Origin: Cardinalis cardinalis
Taxonomy: Eukaryota > Chordata > Aves > Passeriformes > Cardinalidae
Direction: 5' to 3'
Assembly (NCBI GenBank): GCA_014549065.1
Contig: JACDOX010000001.1
Coordinates: 3,381,035 to 3,445,034 of the forward strand
DNA: 64,000 nucleotides
This document shows, one piece after another, positions 52,801 through 64,000 of the stretch; positions within the stretch are counted from its first letter, which is position 1; the number at the start of each line of letters is the position of its first letter. Made by a program: the position numbers and the translations under genes. The notes beneath the pieces were generated by a model, which saw nothing but the letters and a program-made list of their open reading frames with translations, searched no databases and was not told the DNA's origin.

Positions 52801-53144
52801 TGACATTCAGAACTTCTTTTAGTTTCATCACGGTAAAACAACAGGATGGCTGATTTCCATACTTCAAAAATTTCTTCAAATATATTTTAAATNTACAGCT
52901 TTAAAGTGCATGTTTTAAACAACATGGCTGGTGACTGAGTGCTACTCAGCTGAGAAGAGCACAAAAAACCCCTATCAAGCAAATGTGAAACTCATGAAAT
53001 TTGTGCATTTTGTTGCCAGTTACATTTGGGAGGTATTTCTGTTAAAAGCACGTGCACATGATAAGGTGGAGTGGAGTTTACAATTATCACAGTTTGTGCA
53101 AGCCTGGGCCAGCAAAGCCCAAATGTCCGTGTGATGAGTGGCTG
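49829..53144. other. AT-rich non-coding stretch
   Basis: Nothing supportable is seen in about 3.3 kb. Confidence 0.55.
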
Positions 53145-53480
53145 CTACAGTCTAAGGCAGTATTTTAAAGCCTCCTGATGCAAAAGTCCGAGTCTAAAAG
53201 CTTTTAGAGGTGGAGGATTCTGCTTCAGAGCCTGGTTGATGTGAGGGGACTCAGTGATGCCATTTGCNGAGCCGTGTGTGCCCTTGCAGAAAGCAGAGCC
53301 ACTCGAGCAGCTGGAGCAAATGTCACCATCGTCTGCTCCCTCCCTGGATGGAGCCTGGTGACCCAGCAGGAGCAAGGGCAGCCCTCTGGCTGGACAATCT
53401 GAAACTGTGAGTGAAACAGCACCACAGGCGGTGGGCTGCAACCACCTGTCCCACTGGTTGCCTCACCAAAATCCAAACAA
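53145..53480. other. GC-richer non-coding block of unknown origin
   Basis: About 330 bp with clearly higher GC than its flanks and open minus-strand frames (53145-53441, 53225-53476) with no recognisable domain. A donor-like ACT|GTGAGT lies at 53406 on the plus strand. An old repeat or regulatory element is as likely as an exon. Confidence 0.3.
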
Positions 53481-53773
53481 AGGAATTTTCTAAAATTTTG
53501 GGTTTATTTTTGAGAGAAGATTATTGTATCCTGTTATTCTGCTTTTCTGTTTACCTCCCTGATGCTGTTCTCCCATTTGACAGAAAACTCTTTAGGTTAA
53601 AAGGTACATGCTAAGGTGGAAAAATATATTTTGAGCATGTAGGAGTATNGATTATTTTGGCCAGGTTCAAAGCACCATTTTTACATGAAGCCTACAAAAA
53701 AGATCCTATTGCTGCTACTCAAGCTGTCATTGGAAAACCAACATAAATACATATTGTGAACATTTCTGAAACA

Positions 53774-53847
53774 ACAAACATTTCAGCCTTATACCAAACC
53801 AACAAAAAGCCAACAAACATTTCAACCACAAACATTTCAGCCTTATA
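53774..53847. repeat. Imperfect short repeats of ACAAACATTTCA
   Basis: ACAAACATTTCAGCCTTATA occurs exactly at 53774-53793 and 53828-53847, with a shorter copy ACAAACATTTCA at 53813. It is a small local duplication cluster. Confidence 0.85.
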
Positions 53848-55495
53848 GCTACAAGTTTGCTCACAACTCAGAATGTCTAGGGGACTTGGGTAAAACCCAG
53901 ACCATGCTTTAGTACCTCCCGTATCCCTAAAGGAAATTTTGTGAATTAGTGGACTAATAAAGCCTGAGTTCTTGTGGGGTCCTAGTGCATATTGAAGAAT
54001 TGTATATTTTCTNAATCTGTTCCCAAGTGGGTAATTTAGTGCCTCACCTTTTAAAGACAAAACTATCCAAGGGAAATAAATAGTAGCATGCCTGAACAAG
54101 TCCCCAGNAATCCCTACTCAAATTTTGGGAGTTCCTAAGACAGTTAGAATATTAACAATGATTTTACATCTTTTACTATTCAGTGTCTTAATCAAAGGCA
54201 TATTCACTTTTTGTTTCTGTATTTATACAAAATTTCTAAAAACCTTGGCTAGAAGCTAGTTATGGTTATGCAACTAAATGTAAAAATTCTTTCTGTACAG
54301 ACTGTCAGTCTCTAAATCATAAAAATATTAAAAAGGCATGCGTCTTTCAGAAATGTCAAAACAATAAGAGAGATGGATAATTAATTGAAGAAGATGTGAT
54401 TATCTTCTTGATCTTTGGAATTTTTTTCAGGTTTCCTTAACAAATATAGAATACTTGATGTTAATATGCTTACATTCAATGCCTGAAAACACATAATGTT
54501 TTCAACATCCCAGTACTTTCACATATGTAAGGAATATGGGGAAATGACAGAAAAGTTTGAAATGTGGTAATTTTCACAAATANATTTACCTTATTGAAAC
54601 ATCAGTGAGGTTCTACTATTTTGTATGATTTAAAATGGTCCAGACATTTTGAGAATGAATAACAATATGCCAAAAAGGACACGAACTTTCTTCAGATGTT
54701 ATAAGACTCAGTGGCTATGTCTGTATGGACTGTTNCACTGCTTGTCCAGTTCCCAAAAATGCTTCATTGCATAGCTTATGTCAGCTGAGACAGAAAAAGT
54801 GAAATGGCTCTTTTTCTCTAATTCACTCCTCTGAAAAAAGAGCTGAGGTTTGGAAAGTGAACAGCATATGTCCTTTCAGNACCAAACTTTCACTCCCTGA
54901 CATTTCTACAGAGGAAGACTTCCCAGAACATAAGCAGGAAAAAAATCTTTAAGTGCATCCTGTCTTTAAAAGAATTCTGTCTTTAGGAAAGCGGTAAACA
55001 GTCAAATTGTGACCAGATTTGANACGCAGAATATGTACTGCACATCTTCCTACTATCTAGGAAAACAGGGATATAAATCACAAAANTAAGTGAACAATTC
55101 TGTCATTTATTTGTACTGTACCTGTATCACTCAGCCTTTTGAATTTGTAGACTCACAAGCGTATAAAAAGAACCACAGTTCATGATCTTTTGCCCCTCAG
55201 CAAAACTTGATTAAAGACTTCTAGTTCATAAGGCTTTGTCCATTGGTACATTTGACTTCTTCAAACATTCTAGAATTTGCATTCAAAATATGGGAAGAAA
55301 TTTTTNAGATTTGCACATTCAAATGAAATTTCTTTTTTTGGTGGAAAACACCCAGTAATTCAGAGNAATTTCTTGGTGGCACTTACCTGAAATGAAATTT
55401 CAGCCACACAGGAGAGAAATGAAGTGAAACTAGCCATATTAAAACCAAATGAATGAAGATATTTCTTTGCACTATGTGTAGTTAAGGTGAGAAAC
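53848..55495. other. AT-rich non-coding stretch
   Basis: Nothing supportable is seen. Confidence 0.55.
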
Positions 55496-55537
55496 CAACT
55501 TAGAGAAATCAACTTGGAGAAATCAACTTAGAGATTT
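55496..55537. repeat. Tandem repeat, 3 x 14 bp
   Basis: CAACTTAGAGAAAT, CAACTTGGAGAAAT and CAACTTAGAGATTT follow each other directly. Confidence 0.9.
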
Positions 55538-57008
55538 AAAAGGAACATAGAATTTCTAGGAGGAAATCCAATCACTTTGTGTCACAAGTGATCCATAAAA
55601 AATTATTTTATGGTTCCATGTGAAGAGTTGTAGAGACAAATCTTAAGATCAATGATTTTGTCCACATAATGATATACCTATAAAAATGATATAAATCCCT
55701 GTGGTTTAAAGGGTCAATTGTCATTTTGAATGGTCACTCTGACAGCAGTGTTTTATTTGAAAGATAAGAGCGATTGATTTTGACAATCAGATGCATCAGC
55801 ACAATGAACTAATTATTAAAGGATCTATATTAATTGGCTGTACTACTTAAACTTGATGTTGTGAGGAATGAAATTGGCTTCTCCAGGCAGGAATGATGGT
55901 TTCTTCTGTAGGCATAAAGTATCCTGTTCATAATATGAACCCCAAATCCCAAAGTAACTTACCTTTAAATNTACTGTGTTTGTATACCTCTGTGCCTCAC
56001 ACTCCAGAGAACTTCCCCAGAGGAGTTTTTTCCAGTAGTGTCTATTCCGTACTAAATGTGTTACTTCCCAGGGCATGTAAAGCATGGTGATACCAAATGC
56101 CACAAGGTCACTGTAATAGAGTTGACAAATCTCCCAGATATGGTAAAGAAACATTTTAAAGCAAGCATGGAGTGTCAGGGTTTTTCTGTCTGANGGTCAA
56201 TTGATCAATGAAAGCTTGTTAGGAAATAGTTTGGGACAGAACAAGTCANGGTAGATACAACAGAAATTGAGATGATATAACCAGTGATTCACTCTTCTTC
56301 TGATCTTCTGTTGATGCTGCTACNAGCATTTGATATTTGGTAATTTATGCACCGAGGATCATGCAGCTACTCAGTAAATCTCTGCAACTGCATCCCTTTT
56401 AAGGTACACTGCAAACAGCTGAGCCCTGCTTGAACAAGCTCTAACATGAGTCAGGGGATTTATGTTGTTNATATTGCATACTNATCTAATACAGATTTTG
56501 ATGGTCCCTGAGCTGAGACCGGACATCCCCTGTATCCTCAGCCAAAGGAAAAAAATCCACACAGCCCAGAGTTGCTGAATCTAAGTCTTTATCTGAAAGA
56601 AGTATCTTTTTACATCTGTGGCATGAATTTTTCTTTATTATGTTTGGGAGGAATTTTAGAAGATGCACACTTAATTATGTACACGGATTGACANAGAGAA
56701 CAAGAGATCATATTTTTGAATAATTTTCTAGAGACCTTTTTGAAAAAATTAATTATTCTTGCAACAGGAATATAGTTGTAAAATATTTTCTGACAATTGC
56801 ATTTCTCCTATCTGCAAACTGAAGTAACAGTAACTACAAGTAGCCTTTTACTGATAACACTTATAATGGCAGTGCCATCAGTTCTGAAAAAAACAAGTTT
56901 CATTCNTGTAATTACTCAAATGGAGAATTAATATAGGAGATAAAACCAGATAAGCATTAAATGCTTGGTAGAAAATTTATGTGGATGTTGAGTTATACAA
57001 ATAATAAA
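55538..57008. other. AT-rich non-coding stretch, possible conserved segment at 55.77-55.85 kb
   Basis: No gene. Around 55770-55850 the sequence GAGCGATTGATTTTGACAAT, then AACTAATTATTAAAGG and TATTAATTGGCTG, is dense in homeodomain-type words with a lone CpG. It could be an enhancer core, but this is weak compositional evidence. Confidence 0.3.
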
Positions 57009-57067
57009 TGCTGCTAAAATAATAATGAAAAAATGCTACTAAAATAATAACGCTATTAAAATAATAT
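57009..57067. repeat. Imperfect tandem repeat of TGCTRCTAAAATAATAA
   Basis: Three related units (TGCTGCTAAAATAATAA, TGCTACTAAAATAATAA, CGCTATTAAAATAATA) lie in a row with small spacers. Confidence 0.85.
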
Positions 57068-58196
57068 CAGGAAATGTAAGCACAGACAGCCTGTTTTAAC
57101 ATTATAAGTATCCAGAAATAAATGTACAATATTATAAAATAGTATACAATTCTTCATATCAGCCAAAATATTTTTGTTCATGCATAGTCTTTCCTATGCA
57201 TGAAATATTCTTGACACTTCCAAAGTTACTTTTGCCACATGAACTAAATTGTCTTAATAAAAAGATTCAATGGTTGTAGAAAAATATATGAATGCTCAAT
57301 TATTTTATGTTGATGCACTCTTTAGGCATGATTACATTAGTGTAGAAGANATGAAAAAAATAAAAGGGTGCAACAATTTCAAGTACTAGAAATACTTGAT
57401 TTTATCCCTCTTCAGCATCCTTTGGTGCCCAGGTAATTAATAAAGGCGTTACTCTTGGAGAAACCAAAGGATTTACCACCCTAGTGGCCTGAACTGGTAA
57501 AGCAGTGAACGTTTGCTAGGCCACAAAACAGCCTGTCCTACAGGACATAGAGTGACACTGATTTTTCACAGATGAAAGGAAAAAAAGTANATAGTTGGGC
57601 TCTTTCCAATTGTCTACCTCCAAATTTTAAAACAGAATTAGAAACACATGTGCAGTTTACCTTTTGATCATCTGCCGGCTACTACTGAATTTTGGGGACT
57701 CAACCTGTGATCAAAACATCTGAAAAAGAACAAAAAAATGTCTCTGGCTAAACAGACATGTATTAAATTCATCATATTAAAGAAATATCAAAACGGATTT
57801 CACAACNGATTATGCATTCTTACTCCTGTCTGTCAATAGCTACATGTAAAGAGGTTTTGAACTAGAAGAGCAAGCTGCCCTTCAGAACATAAGATGTGAG
57901 TATCCATCTCATGTCTATCAAAATTTTGCCCCATTGAATAGAAATGGACCTCAAGAGTGCTGCTTGACCATTCACTANTTTTTTGTTGNGGGTAGGAGAT
58001 AAATGCATATTTGNTTTTTTGAAAGACTCANGGATGGGGGAGAGCTTGATCTAGGACTAAAATTTTGCCTCTATCAATTTTGTGATCTGCTGTGATCACA
58101 GATGTTCAGCAGAAGAAAAACAATAACCAAGATCTTTAGAATGCAACCAGATATTTTGTGTTTTCATTTTGCAAGACCAGAATATGGCACAGCTTG
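57068..58196. other. AT-rich non-coding stretch
   Basis: Nothing supportable is seen. Four N bases lie within 57978-58031. Confidence 0.55.
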
Positions 58197-58255
58197 TACT
58201 GTTAAACATATATAGGTGAATATGTGTTATACTGTTAAACACATATGTAGATGAA
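58197..58255. repeat. Imperfect tandem duplication, period 33
   Basis: TACTGTTAAACATATATAGG at 58197 is echoed by TACTGTTAAACACATATGTA at 58230, each followed by a RTGAAYT-like end. Confidence 0.75.
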
Positions 58256-61059
58256 CTTAAAGGACATGTAGGAGACCAAGAAGTTTCTAAGTTTTAAACC
58301 AATATGAGATGAATATCAATGTTTTGATAGTTTCCTTCAATAATTCCTGAAAAAAAAAGTAAAATTGTGTTGGGAGGAACACTAAAGAATTGGCTTTATA
58401 AAAGAGGATAAAGAAAATNAACTTAAGTGGAGACCTTTGTAATATCTAATGCCACAGCTGTGTTAGGATGGATTTGCTGGCAGCAACCTGGATATGACTC
58501 TTAAGTCACAGTTCTTTTCTTGATATCATGGGAACAGATTGGTATGGGAACAGAGTGATATCAAAGCAACGAACTGGAAGTACAAGCACGATGCCTTCAG
58601 GTAGTAGGGGTCATTGACACCACCTGTTGTGTCAGGAATAGACCTTCAGAACGCATAGAAGTGAATTAGTGAATCCAAAAAAAGTGAATAAAAGGAAGTG
58701 TTAAAGCAAGCAGAACACATGTTACAGTTCAAAGACAAAAAGAAATAGAATAATACTGCTGTTGCAGAAAACATGAACGACAACAGACTATAAAACAAAA
58801 AACAGAAGAGGAAACACATCTTGGCTTTGATGCAAACTACGAAAAAGTGATACTGACCGTGGAAAATAGTAATTTGAATACATTTTATTACAAGTTAAAT
58901 TGTAAACAATTGTTATGATGTACAGTGCCAGTAAGTCAGGGATTGATTGAAGAGAACCTCTTCTGATCAATTGCATTTGAATGGTAATGGAAGAAAATAT
59001 CAATCCTACAAAGATCAGAAAAGAAAAAGAGAAAATTCTTTTGAGTTATGCAGTTGGTAGCAATATGCCACTATATAACAACAGATGCTTGCTTTTTTTT
59101 TTAAATACATTTGCTTTAAAATTAACATTTGTGTTAATTGTGAATAATGTGGGGAAAAAATAAATATAGAAGTGTTCCTCCATTCCATTCCATGTTATGT
59201 AGTCTAAAACATTAACATTGAATTTTGATTCATTGTTGCCAATTTTCCATGCAGAAAATTTTCATTTCAGAAAAATCAAAAGCTACTTGTTTGGACTAAA
59301 GTCAATCTAGAAATATAATGGAATGAAACTCAGTAGTAAAATTCAGGTTAAATTTGATATGAATAGAAAAAATATTTTGAAACTACATAGAATTAAGTTC
59401 TTCAATCCTACATGCTTCTCCATACTTAGGTTTATATGCTTTGTCTGAAGAGAAAAAAAAGAGTTTACGATTTCATTATTGTTTTCTGCATAACATAGTT
59501 TTAGGCTGTTAAACACAAACTTATTTGCCTATTATTGCATCATTAATTTTTCTTCTATATCATCACAGTTTGATTATATATACCTGTCAATATTTTTAGA
59601 GCATGTTATGAGGGAGAACTTGCAATGTTATTNTGGAAAAGATGAAACTGTATGGGAATGTCCATTTATTTATGTTAACATGAACTGTTGAAGGTTTAAA
59701 AGGCTCTCCATTCTAATATATTTAGGAATAGACAAATCCGCATCACTAGGGGAAAAGGCTAATTACTNACAGTAAGGTCATTAGATACAGACTTTCTTTT
59801 TGTCATTACAAAGACTAAGATTTTTTGTAATAATGGCACTATGCAGAGTAGATGAAGCAAATAAAAAATAAACCTCTTTATTCTGAAGCTCATGCAAAAC
59901 CAAATGTTCTTTCAGTTGTACAGCTGTAGAAATTAAAGTGGAAATGGTATCAAAAAAGCAAACAGTAATACTCAATACAATTTCTATTATTTATGCACAC
60001 CTCCCACATGACTACATTGCCTCTGAAGTGACAGAAAGACAAAAAAATACTTTTTTTTAAATATAATTTTTATTAAATTCACTTGAAAGTATGGAATATT
60101 TTGTTGTTTCATTAATTGTATTGATTTTACAGGATGATATATTTTATTTTTACAAANGCTGTAGTCAACCATAAAAATGCTGGCATTAAATTCTGGTTTT
60201 GAAGCTCATTCATTTGAATTTGTATACAGTTAGAGAGATCTGCTTTAAGACTTTGTATCCATAAGCTTCCATAATATTGCCACGACCTAATCTCCTGATG
60301 AAAATCAACATTGCTATTTTGTTCTAAAGCCACGTTCCAAATGAAATTTTGTAGAAGAGCATTTTGGCTAATGTAGGTTGTGTACATCTCTGCTGCCCTC
60401 TACTCCAATTAACAGAATAAGCTGTTTCAAAATTTTGAAAAAGTTTAGGAAACCTTCACTAATCAAAAACAAAAATGCAAGGAAAAAATTGAACAAAACC
60501 TAATTTTATCAATTGACAGTTTTAAAACTACTTTTTATGTCAACTCTATCACCTTTCTCAATAAAAACCTCAGAAGCATCCTGTAACCTTAAACATTATG
60601 GAAGCTAAATTTTAAACATGGAATTTATTATAACTATAATCTANTAGAATACCAGGACTTTAGCTATTCAGTTAGAATAGGTCTGCATTCTACATAAAAG
60701 ACATCAGTAAGAGCATGGTTCAGCTCTCTGTCAATGCAATATTGTGGCTGTCTGTACAATTATGTTGTTATATTATGCTCTCTCTACCATACTAAAATCA
60801 TACCAACAGGAAACTTGAGAGATTGTTTCATTCTCCTTTCCCTACCCTANAGAGAGTCCTTGGCAGAAATTCCAAGAAACAAAGTTTTCAGCTCTCTTTC
60901 TAAGAGTGAAATATCTCCTCTTATGGAAACCTTCTCTGTCTGTCTAAAATCTACAACATACCTGTTATGATGTGCCCATAATTTTTTCACTGAAGAGAAA
61001 AACAAAAGCCAAGAAATACCAATATCAGAGAACAAACACTAGGAGACAGAAGATTATAG
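58256..61059. other. AT-rich non-coding stretch
   Basis: No gene, RNA or recognised repeat was seen. Confidence 0.55.
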
Positions 61060-61280
61060 CAACTTCTGCTGGATGCGCGCTGTACAGCATATGTCACCAT
61101 TCAAATTAAGCCTCAAAGAAGCCAAACTTCAAATCATAAATGGTCTCATAAAATCTGGTGCAGTAACTGTAAAATCGAAATATAATAATAGTTTATGTAA
61201 ATTGCAACATTTTATGCAAACTACTTACATGGGATTGTTACAGAATTAATAGTGAGGTTTCTTTATTAAACACTCATTTT
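61060..61280. promoter_or_regulatory. Candidate conserved non-coding element
   Basis: The segment contains GGATGCGCGCTGTACAGCAT, with two adjacent CpGs, an ACAGCATATGTCACC E-box-like word, TTCAAATTAAGCC, and an octamer-like TTTTATGCAAAC near 61215. Retained CpGs and dense TF-site-like words in an AT-rich gene desert are typical of vertebrate conserved enhancers. No coding frame spans it. Conservation itself cannot be seen from one sequence. Confidence 0.3.
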
Positions 61281-64000
61281 AAAAAAACTGGTAATGTTTA
61301 GAAAAGAAAAATATTTTCCCACATAATGGTAAAAGTATATTCCCCAGGACTTTTCAAATCAGAATAGCATTTTGCAGTAACTCTTATAAAAAAGCTAAGA
61401 CAACTATGGCAAATATTTTAAACTGTANGTAGCAATTTTTCCTCATTAGAATTTCACAGAATGCTACCAACTCAGCAGACGTGTGAAATCTGTAGAAAAC
61501 AGGATACATGGGTAGCAACACATGGGTATTTAATATATCTTCTAAGCAAGCAACTATAACATGCATAGAGACACACAATCTTTCCACGTTTTTCTACTTT
61601 TTTCTACNTTTTTTACTTATTGCAACAAACAGCAGTTCAGAAATTATTTAAATAAAAAGATACATTTTGTTATTGTTTCTAGACATAATGTATATTATAA
61701 TTTTATTTGTATTTATACTATAGAAAACATATTTATAATAAATAGCCTGTTCAACCTGTCATTGGACTTCAGTATATATTTGATATAATAATGTAACAGT
61801 AATTGTAAAGCCAGCTGTTTTTTTCTGATAACAAAGTTAACAAAGTCCCTCCTTTTGTACAGCTGTTTTGCTTTTTGGTGCTGCTTTTTCATTTCAGAAG
61901 TGTCATTTTTGACAGTAATGGTACAACTGTACTTTTTCTACATAAAAAGTATAACCCATTCTAATTTGATCATTCTTGTCATTTCAATGTCATTAACTTA
62001 ACTGAAATTACAGACATGAGAAAGAAGCTATATTCTGTGTTAAGGGTAAGCCAATAGCAAGTTTTAGGATGGTTCACCCAAATGCAGAAACTGGCAGTTT
62101 TGCAAATAATTTCAGAATCAAAACCAAGACAAAAAAAAAAAAGGCAACTGTCACCAAGCTCTTTGAGAAATACCTCCTAAATGTACTTTTACCCTTGTCT
62201 GTGTGTGAATGTGCTGTCACAACCAAAGCTTATTTCTCTCTCAGTGTCACAAGAACATGGTCAGCTCATNAATGGGTAAAGGGAGCTACACACAATGTCA
62301 TTTTGTCCTCATCAACAGAATCCTGAGGAAAAAAAGGAGATTGTTCAAGGACNGAAAAGGAGGGATATAAGGATAAGAATAATTGATGTGTGGATTACAA
62401 AACCTGAAGAACTTCAGNGATCAGAAAGTGGTACCTTTCTCTATCTTTGAGTGATGTACGTATTTGCAATGTGAATGCTCCAAGCAGTAAGTTCCCATAT
62501 CCACAATTATCACAGGAGCAGTTGCTGAGTTCTTGAAGCAAATAGAATCACTCTATCACATGCTGCATTAGCTTTGAGTCTTCCTCTGTATTACTGCAGT
62601 GGTTGATAAGAATATAGATAAAGCTTCAGGAGACATTAAGAATGGAGGCATTTTTAGCAAAACCATTGATAGAGCTTCAGCTCTGATGGGCACNTTCCAG
62701 TGACAGCAAAAGGCTGTATTTCAGTGGTTTGACAAGACACCTTGACAAATTTCATTCAAATTTCAAATTCAGGAGTTTAGTTTTCCTACAACAATAGGAA
62801 AGAATTCCCTGGTTGTTAAAGTGGAAACCACTTCCGGTTTACAGGTATGAAATATGGAAAGGTATGTGGAAATACTGACTCTGGGACTAAAGCAAAAGTA
62901 AGGAAATAAGAAAAAGTGTAGNACAGCTGATTCCTATCTGGAAAGANCGTCATTTGTGGTAGTTNAGTCATAGAAGTCTGAAGGGGTTTATNCCCTCCCT
63001 CCTTGTCAGGAAGCTGTTTCAGATGGCTCTACTCCAGCAGGAGCTAGACTTCACTGACTTTGGAAGAATTAATTCTTTTACATCCCAGGGGGAAAAGATT
63101 CTGCTGCCATGTTCAGTGCCACTGTGACAAAAANGAGGATAGCCATTCATACAAACCCACTAACCTTCAGCAAGATGCTGATCTGTATGGCTGCTCCTCT
63201 TGGACACTAGCTGCTCCTGTTTTTCTCTCTGGACAAAAGGCTGATCACCAAAATATGAGATTGTCCAGTACAACCGTGCAGTTCCTTCAAAGTTTGTTGT
63301 ACTAATGGCCAAAATCTCATGTTGCCTCCCTCAAACAAGTGAGAGAGGATGTCTCAGTACAGTACATTATTTATAACNTCTGGGTGGTAATAGATTTCTT
63401 GCATTAATAGAATTCTGATATTTGACCACCTAACACCTGATGCCAGAGGATACTCGAACATGTCTTATGTCTTAGAGAATACAGTTTATGTTATATGNTA
63501 TTGCTGTGCAAAGGTATAAGGAAAATATTTTCTATTTTCTATTCATATCATACCAAAACAATGACATGGTGAAATTTTAATTTAAAAAATTGTAACATCT
63601 TAGTTCATTTTTTCCATATAGCNAAGGAATTGTCAGATGGCTGATTCTTAACATACCATTAGAANTCCTCTAATTTATTCCAGAGCTGTGTATGCTACCT
63701 AATGAAGACGGTGTGCCCAGGTTTTCTATTTCCAAACAGTTTATTGCTGCTATCTCATATTTTATTTAAATATTGAAAAAACATAATTCACTGGGATCAT
63801 TTCAGTTCATTTTATGTGAACTTCAGAGAATGGACAGCCAATATTTGTAATTCATGAATACATTGTCTGAAAGTCTATTCACCTGGGGGATCACTGCTTC
63901 TCTGGAACTTGCAAGGAATGCAAAACATAGCCTTATTTAGCATGTTTTGACATAAGAATCCCCATATACCTCTTGTCCTCAGTTGTTTTCCAATAACAAC
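61281..64000. other. AT-rich non-coding stretch
   Basis: No supported gene to the end of the window. Frames at 62069-62326 and 63060-63305 contain N bases, low-complexity parts or no family features. Confidence 0.55.

Noticed and set aside
1..64000. Search for operons, phage genes, CRISPR arrays, riboswitches and prokaryotic terminators.
   Set aside because: The window is vertebrate nuclear DNA by repeats and exon structure; no such features are present.

Overview
The window reads as AT-rich, gene-poor nuclear DNA from a bird, most likely a passerine (songbird lineage). The best evidence is a minus-strand SINE at about 45.9 kb, with a tRNA-Ile-like head and a CR1 LINE tail, the structure known for TguSINE1-type elements of passerines. 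Two CR1 LINE 3' ends (39.3 kb, 49.7 kb) and LTR-type repeats of avian style (24.7-25.4 kb, 40.9-41.5 kb, possibly 22.1-22.8 kb) agree with this. There is no bacterial, phage or plasmid organisation, no operon, no CRISPR array and no free-standing tRNA or rRNA gene. Single N bases occur roughly every 250-300 bp, which looks like masked heterozygous or ambiguous positions.

Layout. 1-13.1 kb: non-coding, with a pure 88-nt poly(A) run at 3236-3323, a short tandem duplication and a purine-rich block. 13.18-13.36 kb, minus strand: the most gene-like segment, a 60-codon candidate first coding exon with a signal-peptide-like start and a strong CAG|GTAGGT donor. 18.98-19.28 kb: a decayed non-LTR retrotransposon fragment kept in one reading frame. 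22-27 kb: LTR-like and GC-richer blocks. 31.86-32.47 kb: two CpG-bearing islands of unusual sequence, candidate conserved regulatory DNA or exons. 37.8-38.5 kb: an unrecognised 114-codon minus-strand ORF and, on the plus strand, a good 75-bp candidate internal exon. 39.3-41.5 kb: a CR1 end and a solo LTR with a matching flanking duplication. 41.5-64 kb: mostly non-coding, with the SINE, another CR1 end, small tandem repeats and some candidate conserved non-coding elements.

How the parts relate. The candidate exons at 13.2 kb (minus) and 38.4 kb (plus) point in opposite directions, so if both are real they belong to different genes. The 13.2 kb exon would start a gene running leftwards out of the window; the 38.4 kb exon would be internal to a large-intron gene running rightwards. 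No gene can be named with confidence. Nothing amounts to a clear novel molecular system. The observations most worth checking are the LINE relic, the 37.8-38.2 kb ORF, the CpG islands near 32 kb and the strong clustering of N bases inside the solo LTR.
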